NCBI RefSeq assembly: GCF_014840935.1
Contig: NZ_CP062005.1
Coordinates: forward strand, 1,984,001-2,048,000
Source of the DNA: Halomonas sp. YLGW01
Lineage (GTDB): Bacteria; Pseudomonadota; Gammaproteobacteria; Pseudomonadales; Halomonadaceae
Reading direction: 5' to 3'
Length of the DNA: 64,000 bases
Positions 36,593-45,658 of the stretch are shown here, in pieces. Positions within the stretch are counted from its first letter, which is position 1. The number at the start of each line of letters is the position of its first letter. Below the pieces are notes generated by a model, which searched no databases, was not told the DNA's origin, and was given only the letters and a program-made list of their open reading frames with translations. The translations under genes and the position numbers were made by a program.

Positions 36593-36989
36593 ATTTTTTT
36601 TTCAGCGCCCGGCGAAGCGTCACCGTGCTGACCGTCTTGCCGGTCTCTTCTTGAAAGCGAGCCTGCAAAGATCGAATCTGATGAGGCTGTTCGGCGACCA
36701 GTTCCTTCAATCGCTGGTGGTCATTCTCATCCAAGACTGGCGTGCGGCCACTGCGCGGCTTGTCGATTAGCCCGTCGAGGCCTGACGCCTCCCACTGTTT
36801 GAGCCATCGTGATACAGCATCACGGCGAACCTGCAGTATCTCAGCGATCTGATTGATCGTATGGCCTTGATCACTCAATAGGATGGCATGAGCACGCCGA
36901 CGAAGGGCGCGCTTCTCACCATGATGATAGGCAGAGGACAGCGTCTGCTGCTCAGAGTCAGTGAGAGGGGCAACAAAGCGCCTGGCCAT
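36591..36989 (-). CDS. IS630 transposase, N-terminal DNA-binding frame (orfA)
   Basis: A 132-residue frame with a helix-turn-helix (AHAILLSDQGHTINQIAEIL, then QVRRDAVSRWLKQWEASGLD) and a second winged HTH (LKELVAEQPHQIRSLQARFQ). It binds the terminal repeats. It ends RRALKKK-stop in the A9 run, where the DDE frame takes over. Start ATG 36989 (MARRFVAPLTDSEQ). Confidence 0.82.
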   Translation of the reverse strand: MARRFVAPLTDSEQQTLSSAYHHGEKRALRRRAHAILLSDQGHTINQIAEILQVRRDAVSRWLKQWEASGLDGLIDKPRSGRTPVLDENDHQRLKELVAEQPHQIRSLQARFQEETGKTVSTVTLRRALKKK

Positions 36990-37137
36990 GGTTCCATCCG
37001 TGTCAGAAATCCTCGCGCAATTATACACGAAAACTTAAGACCAAGCACTTAGTCGTGTGGGAAGGTGATTCTTGACACCATCTTCGTCGGAAGCCAGAAG
37101 CAGGCATGAAGACATACAACGGGGAAGGACAGAAACG

Positions 37138-37830
37138 ATGACCATGAAGGTCTGCATCGTAGGGGCTTCCGGGAAACTTGGACAGTACATGGTGCAACAG
37201 GCGCTCGACCGGGGCTACGAGGTGGTCGGTGTCTGTCGAGAGAAGAGCGTGGGCAAGCTCGCGGCGTTCGAGAGACGCATGACGATCATACCCGGCGCGA
37301 CGAACGACCCGGATGTGATCAGGCAGGCGGTCGCCGGGTGCGATGGCGTGCTGACGGTGTTGGTGCCCTGGGGCGTTCAACAGTACGCGACGGGAACGGC
37401 ACAGGCGATACTCGACCACGCCCGTCCGGGGGCACGCCTCGCCTTTTCCTGTGGCTGGCACATCTCCCGCGACGGCAAGGATGTCTATTCCTGGAAACTC
37501 AAGACCTTCTTGGCAGTCTTCGGTTGGCTAGCGCGCCTTATCCGCTTCGCGGACCTGGATGACCAGGTGGAAGCCTGCCGGCGCGTTTTCGAAAGCGATA
37601 CTAGCTGGACCATGGTGCGGGCCAGCGATCTGGAGGAGGGAGAAAGCCAGGGCTTGCCGGTATGGAGCCGGCATGTGGGCGACCCTATCCTCGCCAGCAA
37701 CCTTACTCGACGGGTGGACTTTGCCCGCTTCATGGTGGACGCACTTACCAACGACGTCCTTATCCAGGAGGCTCCGGCCATCGTGGGGTGTCAGACGCCG
37801 TCGGCGCTCGCTCATGCCAAGGCCGCTTGA
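37138..37830 (+). CDS. NAD(P)H-binding (NmrA-like) protein, intact paralog
   Basis: A 230-residue Rossmann protein with MKVCIVGASGKLGQYMVQQA (GxxGxxG) at the N-terminus, then GCDGVLTVLVPWGVQQYATG. It belongs to the atypical SDR/NmrA group, often acting as redox sensors or quinone/epimerase-like enzymes; no catalytic YxxxK is evident, so catalysis is doubtful. A GGGGAAGGA site precedes the ATG. It is a near-duplicate, in inverted orientation, of the frameshifted gene at 22512-23200, and may be the functional remaining copy. Confidence 0.85.
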   Translation: MTMKVCIVGASGKLGQYMVQQALDRGYEVVGVCREKSVGKLAAFERRMTIIPGATNDPDVIRQAVAGCDGVLTVLVPWGVQQYATGTAQAILDHARPGARLAFSCGWHISRDGKDVYSWKLKTFLAVFGWLARLIRFADLDDQVEACRRVFESDTSWTMVRASDLEEGESQGLPVWSRHVGDPILASNLTRRVDFARFMVDALTNDVLIQEAPAIVGCQTPSALAHAKAA

Positions 37831-37906
37831 TACACCTGGCGACCGGCCTCGGCGGTGCGGTGCCCGTACTTGGCTCGGTGTGGCGTGAGCAATAGTCGGG
37901 AGCGTG

Positions 37907-38887
37907 TCAGCTTCCCGAGACAAACAGCACCCGCTCGAAGCAGCAACGCGGACACTGTGCCGTGTAGGTCGGCCCGGTGCGAGAGACGCGCAGGGTTGTG
38001 TCGCCGCAGGCGTAACACGCCTGGTTCATGGAGGTGATCACGCCACAGTCCGTGCATTTGAGAAAGTAGCCCAGCCGGCCATAGCAATCGACCAGCCCAT
38101 GGCGGGTACCACAGCCTCGACAGGCGATGGGCTGAAGGTCGCCAATCACCACCTCCTGCCAGAAGGCAGGCGTGAAGGTGGCAGGGAACGAACACCGGGC
38201 CCCAGTCACCGTGTCCAGCATGGTGAGTGTGGGCACTGACCGTCTCGTTCGGCATTGGGCGTCGTGAGCCTGCAGGATCTGACCAAGCTGCTCCAGATCC
38301 GTCTTCCTCAGGCGTGGCGCGCAAGGCGTCGTCAGCGACCCCAGGATTCCCCGGGGGCCGATCAGCCGATGGATTCGCTTGCCGATATTCGCGGCCGCCA
38401 CCACCGAGACCTGCGGCGCCCGCGGATCGCGATCCAGGGTCGCCATATCGGGGAGAACACTCAGGATTTGCCACTCGCCGTGCTCGAGCAGGCGGGGAAT
38501 GGCCGCGTCATTGTCCGCAAGCCGGTGTCGATTGGCGCGCAGCAGCGCCATCAGCAGGGTCTGCTGCACCTCGAGCCGGTGCAGTGGCGAGGAGGTGGCT
38601 ACCCACTGCCCATGCGCATAGCGGGACCAGGCACCAAACCGGTTGACCCTCAACTCCCCGTGCAGGCTGCGAGACTCGATGAGGATGCATCCACGGGGAT
38701 GCAGCACCAGATGGTCGATGCAGGTATGTTTGCCGTGGTGGGTCAACGACAGATGGTTGAAGACCATCACCCGTGGATCATCGGCCCACGCCTTCGCCAG
38801 CTGATCGGCCACGACCCTCTCTTGGCCACAGGCCCGAGGGGCCGCTGCTTCAAACCTGTCGCCTTGGCTCATATCCTTGAGAATCAT
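37907..38887 (-). CDS. NERD-domain protein with C-terminal zinc ribbons
   Basis: A 326-residue protein. Residues about 20-130 are NERD (HTCIDHLVLHPRGCILIESR with the nuclease-like D...ExK pattern, K replaced by R). The C-terminal 75 residues hold four CxxC pairs (CRGC, CTDC, CYAC, CPRC), enough for two zinc ribbons. NERD proteins are predicted DNA nucleases or helicase partners; catalysis is uncertain here because of the K-to-R change. It stands alone. Confidence 0.82.
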   Translation of the reverse strand: MILKDMSQGDRFEAAAPRACGQERVVADQLAKAWADDPRVMVFNHLSLTHHGKHTCIDHLVLHPRGCILIESRSLHGELRVNRFGAWSRYAHGQWVATSSPLHRLEVQQTLLMALLRANRHRLADNDAAIPRLLEHGEWQILSVLPDMATLDRDPRAPQVSVVAAANIGKRIHRLIGPRGILGSLTTPCAPRLRKTDLEQLGQILQAHDAQCRTRRSVPTLTMLDTVTGARCSFPATFTPAFWQEVVIGDLQPIACRGCGTRHGLVDCYGRLGYFLKCTDCGVITSMNQACYACGDTTLRVSRTGPTYTAQCPRCCFERVLFVSGS

Positions 38888-39047
38888 TGAGGCTTCCCTG
38901 CCTTACCCGACACCGAGGTGATCGTTGCCGCGGCGTTTTCCCTTCCTGAGATACGCTCCTGCCGCCATCGATTGAGCCTAGTCGGATAATCGCCTTACGC
39001 AAGACCTGGTGTGCCAGCGTGTCGCACCTCTCGGTCGCTCATGGCGC

Positions 39048-39401
39048 CTATCGGACGGGCTCGTCAACCGTCAATGGCTCGAGGGCCTCCACCTCCAGCC
39101 GGCGCCCGGCATCCGGCGTGAAGCGAAACCGGCCGACCACGCTCACCTCTCGGCCGAGATGCGCGGCGACTCGTTCAGGGGGCACAATCTCGACGCGATG
39201 AAGGTCCTGATCCTCGATCCAGTAGTGGCGGGGAGGCGCGAAACTGCGCACCACCCCACTCGTCGCCACCCGCTTGCCGTCATAGGCAGCAGGCTCGGCG
39301 GCCAGCACCGGCAAGGGAACGGGCATGACCTCGTCCGCCCCGCCACAGCCAGCCAGCGCCAGCAGGCAGGGAATGACGAGTACGTGGAGCATTGACTTCA
39401 T
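39048..39401 (-). CDS. Putative OB-fold-like lipoprotein
   Basis: A 117-residue protein with lipobox LLALAGCGG at about residue 19. The mature part (AYDGKRVATSGVVRSFAPPR, HYWIEDQDLHRVEIVPP, GREVSVVGRFRF) resembles small OB-fold nucleic-acid or ligand-binding lipoproteins, with alternating beta strands and the V-x-x-x-G-x-V pattern. Partner unknown. GGAG lies before the ATG. It is 115 bp downstream of the DMT transporter on the same strand. Confidence 0.75.
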   Translation of the reverse strand: MKSMLHVLVIPCLLALAGCGGADEVMPVPLPVLAAEPAAYDGKRVATSGVVRSFAPPRHYWIEDQDLHRVEIVPPERVAAHLGREVSVVGRFRFTPDAGRRLEVEALEPLTVDEPVR

Positions 39402-39516
39402 GGCGAGGCTCCCGGCCTGGACGGACTCTCGGGCATGACATCTCCGGGATCGGCTGGACCGTCAGACAGCGGGTCCCTGGTGGAATGCGACGGGGCACTC
39501 TGGCGAAGCGGTGGCA

Positions 39517-40392
39517 TCAGGACGCCGGCCGGCGCTTCAGGCTGGTGCGCCGCTCGTGATAGGCGATCGCCAGGCCGCTGGCAATGATGATCAGGGTACC
39601 GACATAGACCCATCGGTCCGGCATTTCATCCCAGAACCACCAGCCCAGCAGTACCGCCCACACCATGCCGGTGTAATCGAAGGGGGCGGCCAACGCGGCC
39701 GGGGCATGGCGAAACGCCAGGGTAATGCAGGCCATGGCACCGATACCGAAGACGCCGGCGCCGAGAAATCCCAGCCAATGCAGCGGCCATGGCACCTGCC
39801 AGACGAAGGGCAGCATGGCTCCGGTGACCACCAAGGGTACCAGCGTCACATAGAAGACCATCGCCCACAGGTATTCGCGCACTCCGTAGCGCCGTGCGGT
39901 GATCATCACCAGCGCATAGAAGAGCGCGGCCCCGACCACCACCAGGGCGCCCGGCTGGAACCCTGCCGCTCCCGGGCGCACCACCACCAGCACGCCACAG
40001 AAGCCGACCAGGGCGGCCATCAGCGGCAGGCGCGCGACCCGTTCCCCGAGCAGGGGCACCGAGAGCAGGGTCACGAACATGGGGGCCGCGAAGGCGATCG
40101 CCGTGGTTTCGGCCAGCGGCAGCACCGTCAAGCCGAACACGAAACACAGCATGGTCCCGGTCGCCAGCAGGCCGCGCAGCAGATGCACCCCAGGGCGCTG
40201 CGTGGAAAGCTTGCGCAACCCACCGTTGAAGTGCGCGATCAGGGCAATCAGCGGCAGCGATACCAGGGTGCGGAAGAAGATGATCTGGATCGGCGAATGC
40301 ACCTCGCCCAGCCACTTGGAAATCGCGTCGCCCACCGAAAGGCAGAACACCCCGGCACACATCCACAGAATGCCTTGCAACGACGGCGTCAT
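39517..40392 (-). CDS. DMT/EamA-family transporter
   Basis: A 291-residue protein with ten helices in two EamA halves: GILWMCAGVFCLSVGDAISK at the start and AAPFDYTGMVWAVLLGWWFW DE in the second half. It is related to RarD/S-adenosylmethionine-type DMT carriers; substrate unknown. AAGGAG precedes the ATG. Confidence 0.87.
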   Translation of the reverse strand: MTPSLQGILWMCAGVFCLSVGDAISKWLGEVHSPIQIIFFRTLVSLPLIALIAHFNGGLRKLSTQRPGVHLLRGLLATGTMLCFVFGLTVLPLAETTAIAFAAPMFVTLLSVPLLGERVARLPLMAALVGFCGVLVVVRPGAAGFQPGALVVVGAALFYALVMITARRYGVREYLWAMVFYVTLVPLVVTGAMLPFVWQVPWPLHWLGFLGAGVFGIGAMACITLAFRHAPAALAAPFDYTGMVWAVLLGWWFWDEMPDRWVYVGTLIIIASGLAIAYHERRTSLKRRPAS

Positions 40393-40579
40393 GCCTTTCT
40401 CCTTGTGTCCATACTGATGAGAGCCTCCCGCCCCGACTTTTCGGACTCAACACCTAGGGCCAGGCAAAGAGGGCTACGCTATCATCTTTCACTGCAGGCA
40501 AGGCAGGTGACGAGCCCCGGTATCCGAGGCAGCAATAGGCTAGGCTTGAAAGCCATCAGCGTGGCCTCGAGGCAGCACC

Positions 40580-41680
40580 ATGCACATCACCAGCCTGGCG
40601 GCATATACCGGTGAACTCCGCTACGACGGCACGGCCTACGCCTTCGCCGGCGGACGCTCCTATCAACAGTTCACCAGCACCATGGTGGTGCTGACGACCG
40701 ATGAAGGCCTGACGGGCTATGGGGAGGTGTGTCCATGCGGGCCGAGCTACATGCCCGCCTTCGCCGGCGGCCTGCCCGCCTGCCTGGAGGAGCTCGCGCC
40801 CCAGGTGATCGGCGAGGATCCCCGCCATGTCGCGCGCCTCACTCGCAAGATGGACCAGGCGCTCAACGGTCATGCCTATGCCAAGGCCGCCATCGACATC
40901 GCCTGCTGGGATCTGCTCGGCAAGGCCGCGGGGCTACCCGTGCATGTGCTGCTGGGCGGCCTGCTCACCGAGACGATGCCGCTGCATCGCATCGTGCCGC
41001 TGGCGGCGCCCGCGGCGATGGCCGATTCCCTTGCGGCCTATAGGAAGGCCGGCTTCCGCCACTTCCAGATCAAGCTCGGCCATGACGTGGACGACGATAT
41101 CGCCATGATGCGCACGCTTGCCGACGGCCGGCCAGCCGGCGAGGTCTGGGTGGGCGACATCAACGGCGCCTGGCGCCGCGACCAGGTGGCCCGTTTTTCC
41201 CGATCGCTTCAGGATCTCGACCTGATCCTCGAGCAACCCTGTGCGAGCTACGACGAATGCCTGTCGTTTCGCCAACGCGCGCATCACCCCATCAAGCTCG
41301 ACGAATGCCTGAACAACATCGCAGACGTGCAGCGTGCCTTGAGGGACGATGCCATGGACGCCATGGCGTTAAAGGTCAGCAAGTTCGGCGGCCTCACGCC
41401 CTCGCGCCTGATCCGCGACCTGTGTGTGGCCGCCGGCATCCCGCTGACCATCGAGGATGCCTGGGGCAGCGGCATCGCCACCGCCGCCTATGCCCAGCTG
41501 GCCGCCAGCACCCCCACGCCCTACCTGCTGAACACCACCGATCTGCACCGCTACAACACCACCCAGCTGGCCCATGGCGCTCCGGACGTCACCGACGGCA
41601 CCATGCGGGTCAACGACCTTCCCGGCCTGGGGGTCGAGCCGATCTTCGACCAACTGGCGGGGCCGATCCTGCAGCGGTGA
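40580..41680 (+). CDS. Enolase-superfamily (mandelate racemase/MLE) dehydratase or epimerase
   Basis: A 366-residue barrel enzyme close in type to cis-3-hydroxy-L-proline dehydratase and hydroxyproline-betaine epimerase. N-terminal capping domain contains GGRSYQQFTSTMVVLTT. Catalytic lysine lies in FRHFQIKLG (the first K of the usual KxK is Q). Metal ligands: D in VWVGDINGAW, E in LILEQPC, D in IKLDECLN. Second lysine in LKVSKFGGLT. It sits alone; no proline-betaine genes adjoin, so the substrate remains open. GAGG precedes the ATG. Confidence 0.82.
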   Translation: MHITSLAAYTGELRYDGTAYAFAGGRSYQQFTSTMVVLTTDEGLTGYGEVCPCGPSYMPAFAGGLPACLEELAPQVIGEDPRHVARLTRKMDQALNGHAYAKAAIDIACWDLLGKAAGLPVHVLLGGLLTETMPLHRIVPLAAPAAMADSLAAYRKAGFRHFQIKLGHDVDDDIAMMRTLADGRPAGEVWVGDINGAWRRDQVARFSRSLQDLDLILEQPCASYDECLSFRQRAHHPIKLDECLNNIADVQRALRDDAMDAMALKVSKFGGLTPSRLIRDLCVAAGIPLTIEDAWGSGIATAAYAQLAASTPTPYLLNTTDLHRYNTTQLAHGAPDVTDGTMRVNDLPGLGVEPIFDQLAGPILQR

Positions 41681-41847
41681 CCCGGAATCCGCTCCTCCGG
41701 CGAGACATCAAAAGTTACCAGCAAGCACAGGCACCGACGCCAATGCCAATGCTCCCACCCCGCTTCGCCCCACTGCAGTCACCAGGCGCATCGACGCACG
41801 GGCTGGAGGTCGGGGCCAGGCCAACGGCTGGTCGCACACAACATCGA

Positions 41848-43029
41848 TCAGTCTGGTGCCGCCGTCGGCTCCCACAACGTCAGTCGGTGCGAATCGACAT
41901 GCAGGCGCACCAGCGCCCCCTCTTCATCGAGAAAGCCGACCACGGTATCGAAGACATCGGCCGCAAGTGCATGACCGACGGGGTAGGGGTTTTCCGGCGG
42001 AGTCGTGAGTTTCTCTAGCAGAATCATGGGCTCACACGGCGCCATGTCGATGGTTGGCGCCATCCCTGCCTTGAAGCTCACGTGAGCGCCTACCTCGAGG
42101 GCTTCCATGATCTGCCATTGGTTCAGGTACTCGGTCAGGCGGCTGGCAACCTGCGCCGGCGACTCCGGGCCAGAGTGATCGGCGAGATGACCTTTGCCGT
42201 TTCTCTCCCAAGACGCCAGAGCCTTGCGCTCGATGTCCTCATCCGACAAGAGAGCAGGTTGTCCAACAACCACAGGCGCGATGTCTACGCCCGGTATGTC
42301 ATCGGCCCAGCGCCCCTGGGGGTTCGCCTTGATGCCCAGCACTTCGCGGCGAACAATAAAGTCCCTTGCCGCCTCCGCCGACGCAAACAGCAGGACCTGG
42401 CCACCCTCGACAAGGGGGCTCCAGGCCTCGATGGTGATGTCATCGCAGGCCTGACGCGTCTCGCGCAGGATCAACGCGTCGAGAGTGAGGCCGATGACTT
42501 CGAAAACCATCCCCCTGTGGCGTGTCAGATCCAGAGCGGCAAAGACGCGGTCCTCCTCGTAGAGCAGTTCATCCAGAAGCACCAGCAAGGGAGGAATCAA
42601 CGCCGTGGCACGCAGTTGACGCGACCACAGCAAGGCGTCCAAGGCCTCGGCCCCCGACAGGACCTGTTGATCTCCTCCCGGTGGCTCCAGTGCCGAGCTG
42701 CGAACCTGCTGAAAGGCATGCCGGACCGCGTCGACATCGGCGGCCTGGGCCTCCTGCAAGCTGTCGAAGATGGCAAAGTGGTGCATCAAGCCTTGCGTGG
42801 GAGTAATCAGCAGACGGGCTTCGTCTTTCACCACCCGCAGCACGAGGCCCGGATCGCTGGCCCCTGTGCGCTTGATGAGATCAAGGGGGTAAACTCCGCC
42901 TACGATCAGGTCAGGCACCTGTGAGTGACAGAGCACGAACAATGGCGCCCGTCGCTCCAGGATCATGTCCTTGAGCATCTCCAGGTCACAGCGATTGAGA
43001 ATCCATGGAACGTCTGATTGCCATGCCAT
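41848..43029 (-). CDS. Conserved-looking hypothetical protein, 393 residues
   Basis: No family recognised. It has no signal peptide or membrane segment and is acidic. Two similar halves seem possible (RAPLFVLCHSQVPDL in the first; VGGQVLLFASAEAA-like EGGQVLLFASAEAARDFIVR later), each with beta-strand-rich segments and an Ala-rich helix. C-terminal part: DVFDTVVGFLDEEGALVRLH. A strong AGGAGGT site precedes the ATG, and codon use matches neighbouring genes, so it is very likely real. Stands upstream, on the same strand, of the GGDEF-EAL gene with a gap. Confidence 0.7.
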   Translation of the reverse strand: MAWQSDVPWILNRCDLEMLKDMILERRAPLFVLCHSQVPDLIVGGVYPLDLIKRTGASDPGLVLRVVKDEARLLITPTQGLMHHFAIFDSLQEAQAADVDAVRHAFQQVRSSALEPPGGDQQVLSGAEALDALLWSRQLRATALIPPLLVLLDELLYEEDRVFAALDLTRHRGMVFEVIGLTLDALILRETRQACDDITIEAWSPLVEGGQVLLFASAEAARDFIVRREVLGIKANPQGRWADDIPGVDIAPVVVGQPALLSDEDIERKALASWERNGKGHLADHSGPESPAQVASRLTEYLNQWQIMEALEVGAHVSFKAGMAPTIDMAPCEPMILLEKLTTPPENPYPVGHALAADVFDTVVGFLDEEGALVRLHVDSHRLTLWEPTAAPD

Positions 43030-43212
43030 GGCCCGACCTCCTGAGGGAACGAGAGAACAGGCTTTTTACCAAGGGGTTACGCCTGCCACCACAGCCGGAA
43101 CCTGCCAGCGAAGCCTCCCATGGCAGGATAAGCCCGAGGTGTTTAGTACCGGAGCGCCATGGGGGAAATCTGGTCGCACGCTTAGGCACTCCGGGCCCGC
43201 TTGGTTGAGGAT

Positions 43213-45111
43213 TTATGTCTCCCCATGCATGGACGTGGTCCGTTTCAACAGCACCTGTTCCATGACATCGACAGGCATGGGCTTGGCCAGCAGATAACCT
43301 TGCCCCAGGTGACAGCCCAGCCGATTCAACTGCTCCATCTGCTCCGACGCCTCGATACCTTCGGCGGTCACCACCATATCCAGGCTCTTCGCCAGCGAAA
43401 TAATGGTTCTGATCAGGCTGACCGCCCGGGTATCTGATGCGAGATCGTCAATAAAGCTCTTATCAAGCTTCAACTTGTTGAATGGGAGCTGGCGCAGGTG
43501 GCTGAACGAGGAATAGCCCGTCCCGAAATCATCGAGGGCGATCTCCACCCCGAGCTGGCGAAGTTCCTTTACCCTGTCGAGCGAGCCGGCCGTATCCCAC
43601 AGGCTGGTATCCTCGGTGATTTCGAGCACCAGGGACGAGGCCGCTAGGGAAGCTGAGTCCAACGCCTCTCGTATTGTGGCGACCAGCTCACCGTCCTTGA
43701 AGATACTGGGACTGATATTGACGTTGACCTTCAGGCCATCACGCTCGGACAGCTTCCAGCGCTTCAATTGGCGACAGGCCTTGAGGAGCACCCATCGATT
43801 AAGGCGCTGAGCAAGACCATGCTTTTCTGCCACGTCGATGATCTCTAACGGACTGATCGCCCCAAACTCCGAGGAGTTCCAGCGCAATAGCGCCTCCACC
43901 GACTCGACCGTTTCGCTCCGGAGGTCAAAGATGGGCTGATAATGCAGCTCGAGATGGTCGTGCTCAATCGCCGCCTCCAGCGCCAGCGCCAGTTTTTGAC
44001 GACGCACGCGCGGTTCATTCAGGCCAAACTCAAAGAGTTGCACCGAGCTGTCCGAGCTTTGCTTGGCATGATACATGGCCGTATCGGCATGGCTTAAGAG
44101 TTCTTTCTTTGTGGTCCCGTGGTCAGGATAGAGGCTGATGCCGATACAGGCATGTGGCGACAGGTTTCCATCGGGCAGCTTCACCTCACGAGACAGCGAC
44201 TGCCACAACAGGGCGGCCATCTGCTCGGGCCCCTCATCGGGCTTGAGCCGCTGAAGTACCACGAACTCGTCACCGCCAAGCCTGGCCGCCACCCCCTGTC
44301 GGCCGATGGTGTCACGCAGCCTGCTCGCCACCTCTTGCAGCAATCGGTCTCCCACCTCATGCCCCAAGCTGTCATTGACCGCCTTGAAACCATTCAGATC
44401 GATCATATAAACGGCCAGCTGGCTTCGCTCCCGCGCCGCCTGACCGAGATCACTGGCGATCAAGTGATAGAACGACATGCGATTATGGAGGCCAGTGAGC
44501 ACATCATGATAGGCCAAGCGCCAGTTTCGACGGTTTTCCCGCACGAGCAGGATCAACATCGCCAACCCGCTCAGCATCAGCCCGGCAAGATAGAGATTGG
44601 AGCGTAGGCGGATATCCTGAATCATATCGAGCTGGCGCCATACGCTCTCGCCCGAAAAGGTGTCGACATTAACCTCTCGCACCAGCGTGCGATATTCAGA
44701 CAGCTCTTGCCGGAGCGCCTTGATCGTCGCGACGTCATCAGAACTCAGCGCATAGACCCGTTCTTCCCACTGCTCCAGCTGTGCCTTGAACTCCCGGAGC
44801 AACGCCAATACCCCTGGCTGCTCCCTCATTGGGCGACTCACTTCCCCTAGCAGCAAGGAGTCGATTCGACTCCACAACAGCTCGAAGTGAAGCTCGACTT
44901 CATCCTCCTCCACCATGCTAGCGGCCAGACCGGTCAGAGCCTGATCAAACTTGAGCAACTCAATCTCCAATTCGGAGCTTTCCCAGCCAATCGACTTGAT
45001 GGTGCTGGATACATAGCTCACCACTTCCAGGTCCCGGTTATAGCTATACAGGGAGCTGGCGCCGAAGATCAGCGCGATCGCTATGAGTAAGAAGAGTCTG
45101 AATCGCTTCAT
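43213..45111 (-). CDS. Membrane-bound GGDEF-EAL protein
   Basis: A 632-residue protein. TM1 at about residues 5-25, a periplasmic helical domain to about 170, TM2 near 175-195 (LYLAGLMLSGLAMLILLV). GGDEF domain follows (ARLGGDEFVVLQ); its I-site RxxD is degenerate (RQGV). EAL domain: ESVEALLRWNS, LVLEITEDTS, ALDDFGTGYSSFSHLR and TAEGIEASEQ, so phosphodiesterase residues look intact. It may make or degrade c-di-GMP. Its start lies one base after the stop of the upstream periplasmic protein gene, implying coupling; that protein may be the sensor partner. Confidence 0.9.
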   Translation of the reverse strand: MKRFRLFLLIAIALIFGASSLYSYNRDLEVVSYVSSTIKSIGWESSELEIELLKFDQALTGLAASMVEEDEVELHFELLWSRIDSLLLGEVSRPMREQPGVLALLREFKAQLEQWEERVYALSSDDVATIKALRQELSEYRTLVREVNVDTFSGESVWRQLDMIQDIRLRSNLYLAGLMLSGLAMLILLVRENRRNWRLAYHDVLTGLHNRMSFYHLIASDLGQAARERSQLAVYMIDLNGFKAVNDSLGHEVGDRLLQEVASRLRDTIGRQGVAARLGGDEFVVLQRLKPDEGPEQMAALLWQSLSREVKLPDGNLSPHACIGISLYPDHGTTKKELLSHADTAMYHAKQSSDSSVQLFEFGLNEPRVRRQKLALALEAAIEHDHLELHYQPIFDLRSETVESVEALLRWNSSEFGAISPLEIIDVAEKHGLAQRLNRWVLLKACRQLKRWKLSERDGLKVNVNISPSIFKDGELVATIREALDSASLAASSLVLEITEDTSLWDTAGSLDRVKELRQLGVEIALDDFGTGYSSFSHLRQLPFNKLKLDKSFIDDLASDTRAVSLIRTIISLAKSLDMVVTAEGIEASEQMEQLNRLGCHLGQGYLLAKPMPVDVMEQVLLKRTTSMHGET

Positions 45112-45112
45112 A

Positions 45113-45658
45113 TCACCGCACGGTTAGGGTTTTAAGCTGCCACACCATCATGTCGAGATAGCGCTTCTTACTGTATTGCGGTGAGTCCGACACTGGCAGC
45201 ATGATCCTGACCGGGCCCTTGTCGCGTATTCTCATCGGCTCGCCATCTCGATGGGTCGCCAGCAAGAGCGGCTCCTGCACCACGGTCTGCATGCCGATAT
45301 CATGATGGTAGTCGTTCATCGCCGAGGCCCGTACCCGCTCGCCGTCAGCGCCCACGCGCTCGAGCAGGTCCCGTAATAGCACGCCCTGGTAGCGGTGAGG
45401 CCCTTCCGTCCAGGGTGTTTCGGTGTCAAAGGCCTGCTGCGGCAAGCCCGAGAGCATCTCGAGATCAAACTCGGCGCGCTCCCCCTCCCCGGCGTTCGCC
45501 ACATCGATATTGCCCGTCACCGTCAACACCACCCTGCCGGCAGGCTGCGGCAAGGCATCTGCCGCCAGCAGCAGCGAACTCGTCACCATCAGCCAGCTCC
45601 CCGCCACGAGGCTGAGAAGAGACCGACATCTTGGTTTTACAGCAAGGGATAGTTGCAT
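45113..45658 (-). CDS. Exported molybdopterin-oxidoreductase-like (Oxidored_molyb fold) protein
   Basis: A 181-residue protein with a long basic N-terminus and a hydrophobic segment ending LLLAADALPQ, a Sec signal. The mature part, VVLTVTGNIDVANAGEGERA through FDLEMLSGLPQQAFDTETPW to RYQGVLLRDLLERVGADGER, resembles the fold of sulfite-oxidase-type molybdopterin domains but lacks the cysteine that binds molybdenum, so it probably binds a ligand only. Directly coupled to the GGDEF-EAL gene; this pairing suggests that it signals to the periplasmic domain of the cyclase. No clear Shine-Dalgarno at this ATG. Confidence 0.78.
   Translation of the reverse strand: MQLSLAVKPRCRSLLSLVAGSWLMVTSSLLLAADALPQPAGRVVLTVTGNIDVANAGEGERAEFDLEMLSGLPQQAFDTETPWTEGPHRYQGVLLRDLLERVGADGERVRASAMNDYHHDIGMQTVVQEPLLLATHRDGEPMRIRDKGPVRIMLPVSDSPQYSKKRYLDMMVWQLKTLTVR

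Larger units (their letters stand above)
35970..37049 (-). mobile_element. IS630-family insertion sequence
   Basis: About 1.08 kb. The ends are imperfect inverted repeats (AAGTGCCTATTCAAAATTAA against AAGTGCTTGGTCTTAAGTTT, both continuing to TCGTGT; about 18 of 26 match). IS630 targets TA: a TA lies beside the right end (37050-37051), but the left flank reads CA, so the duplication is imperfect or decayed. Two transposase frames are joined at an A9 run. The insertion lies 88 bp before the NAD(P)H-binding gene and after the kinase. Confidence 0.82.
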
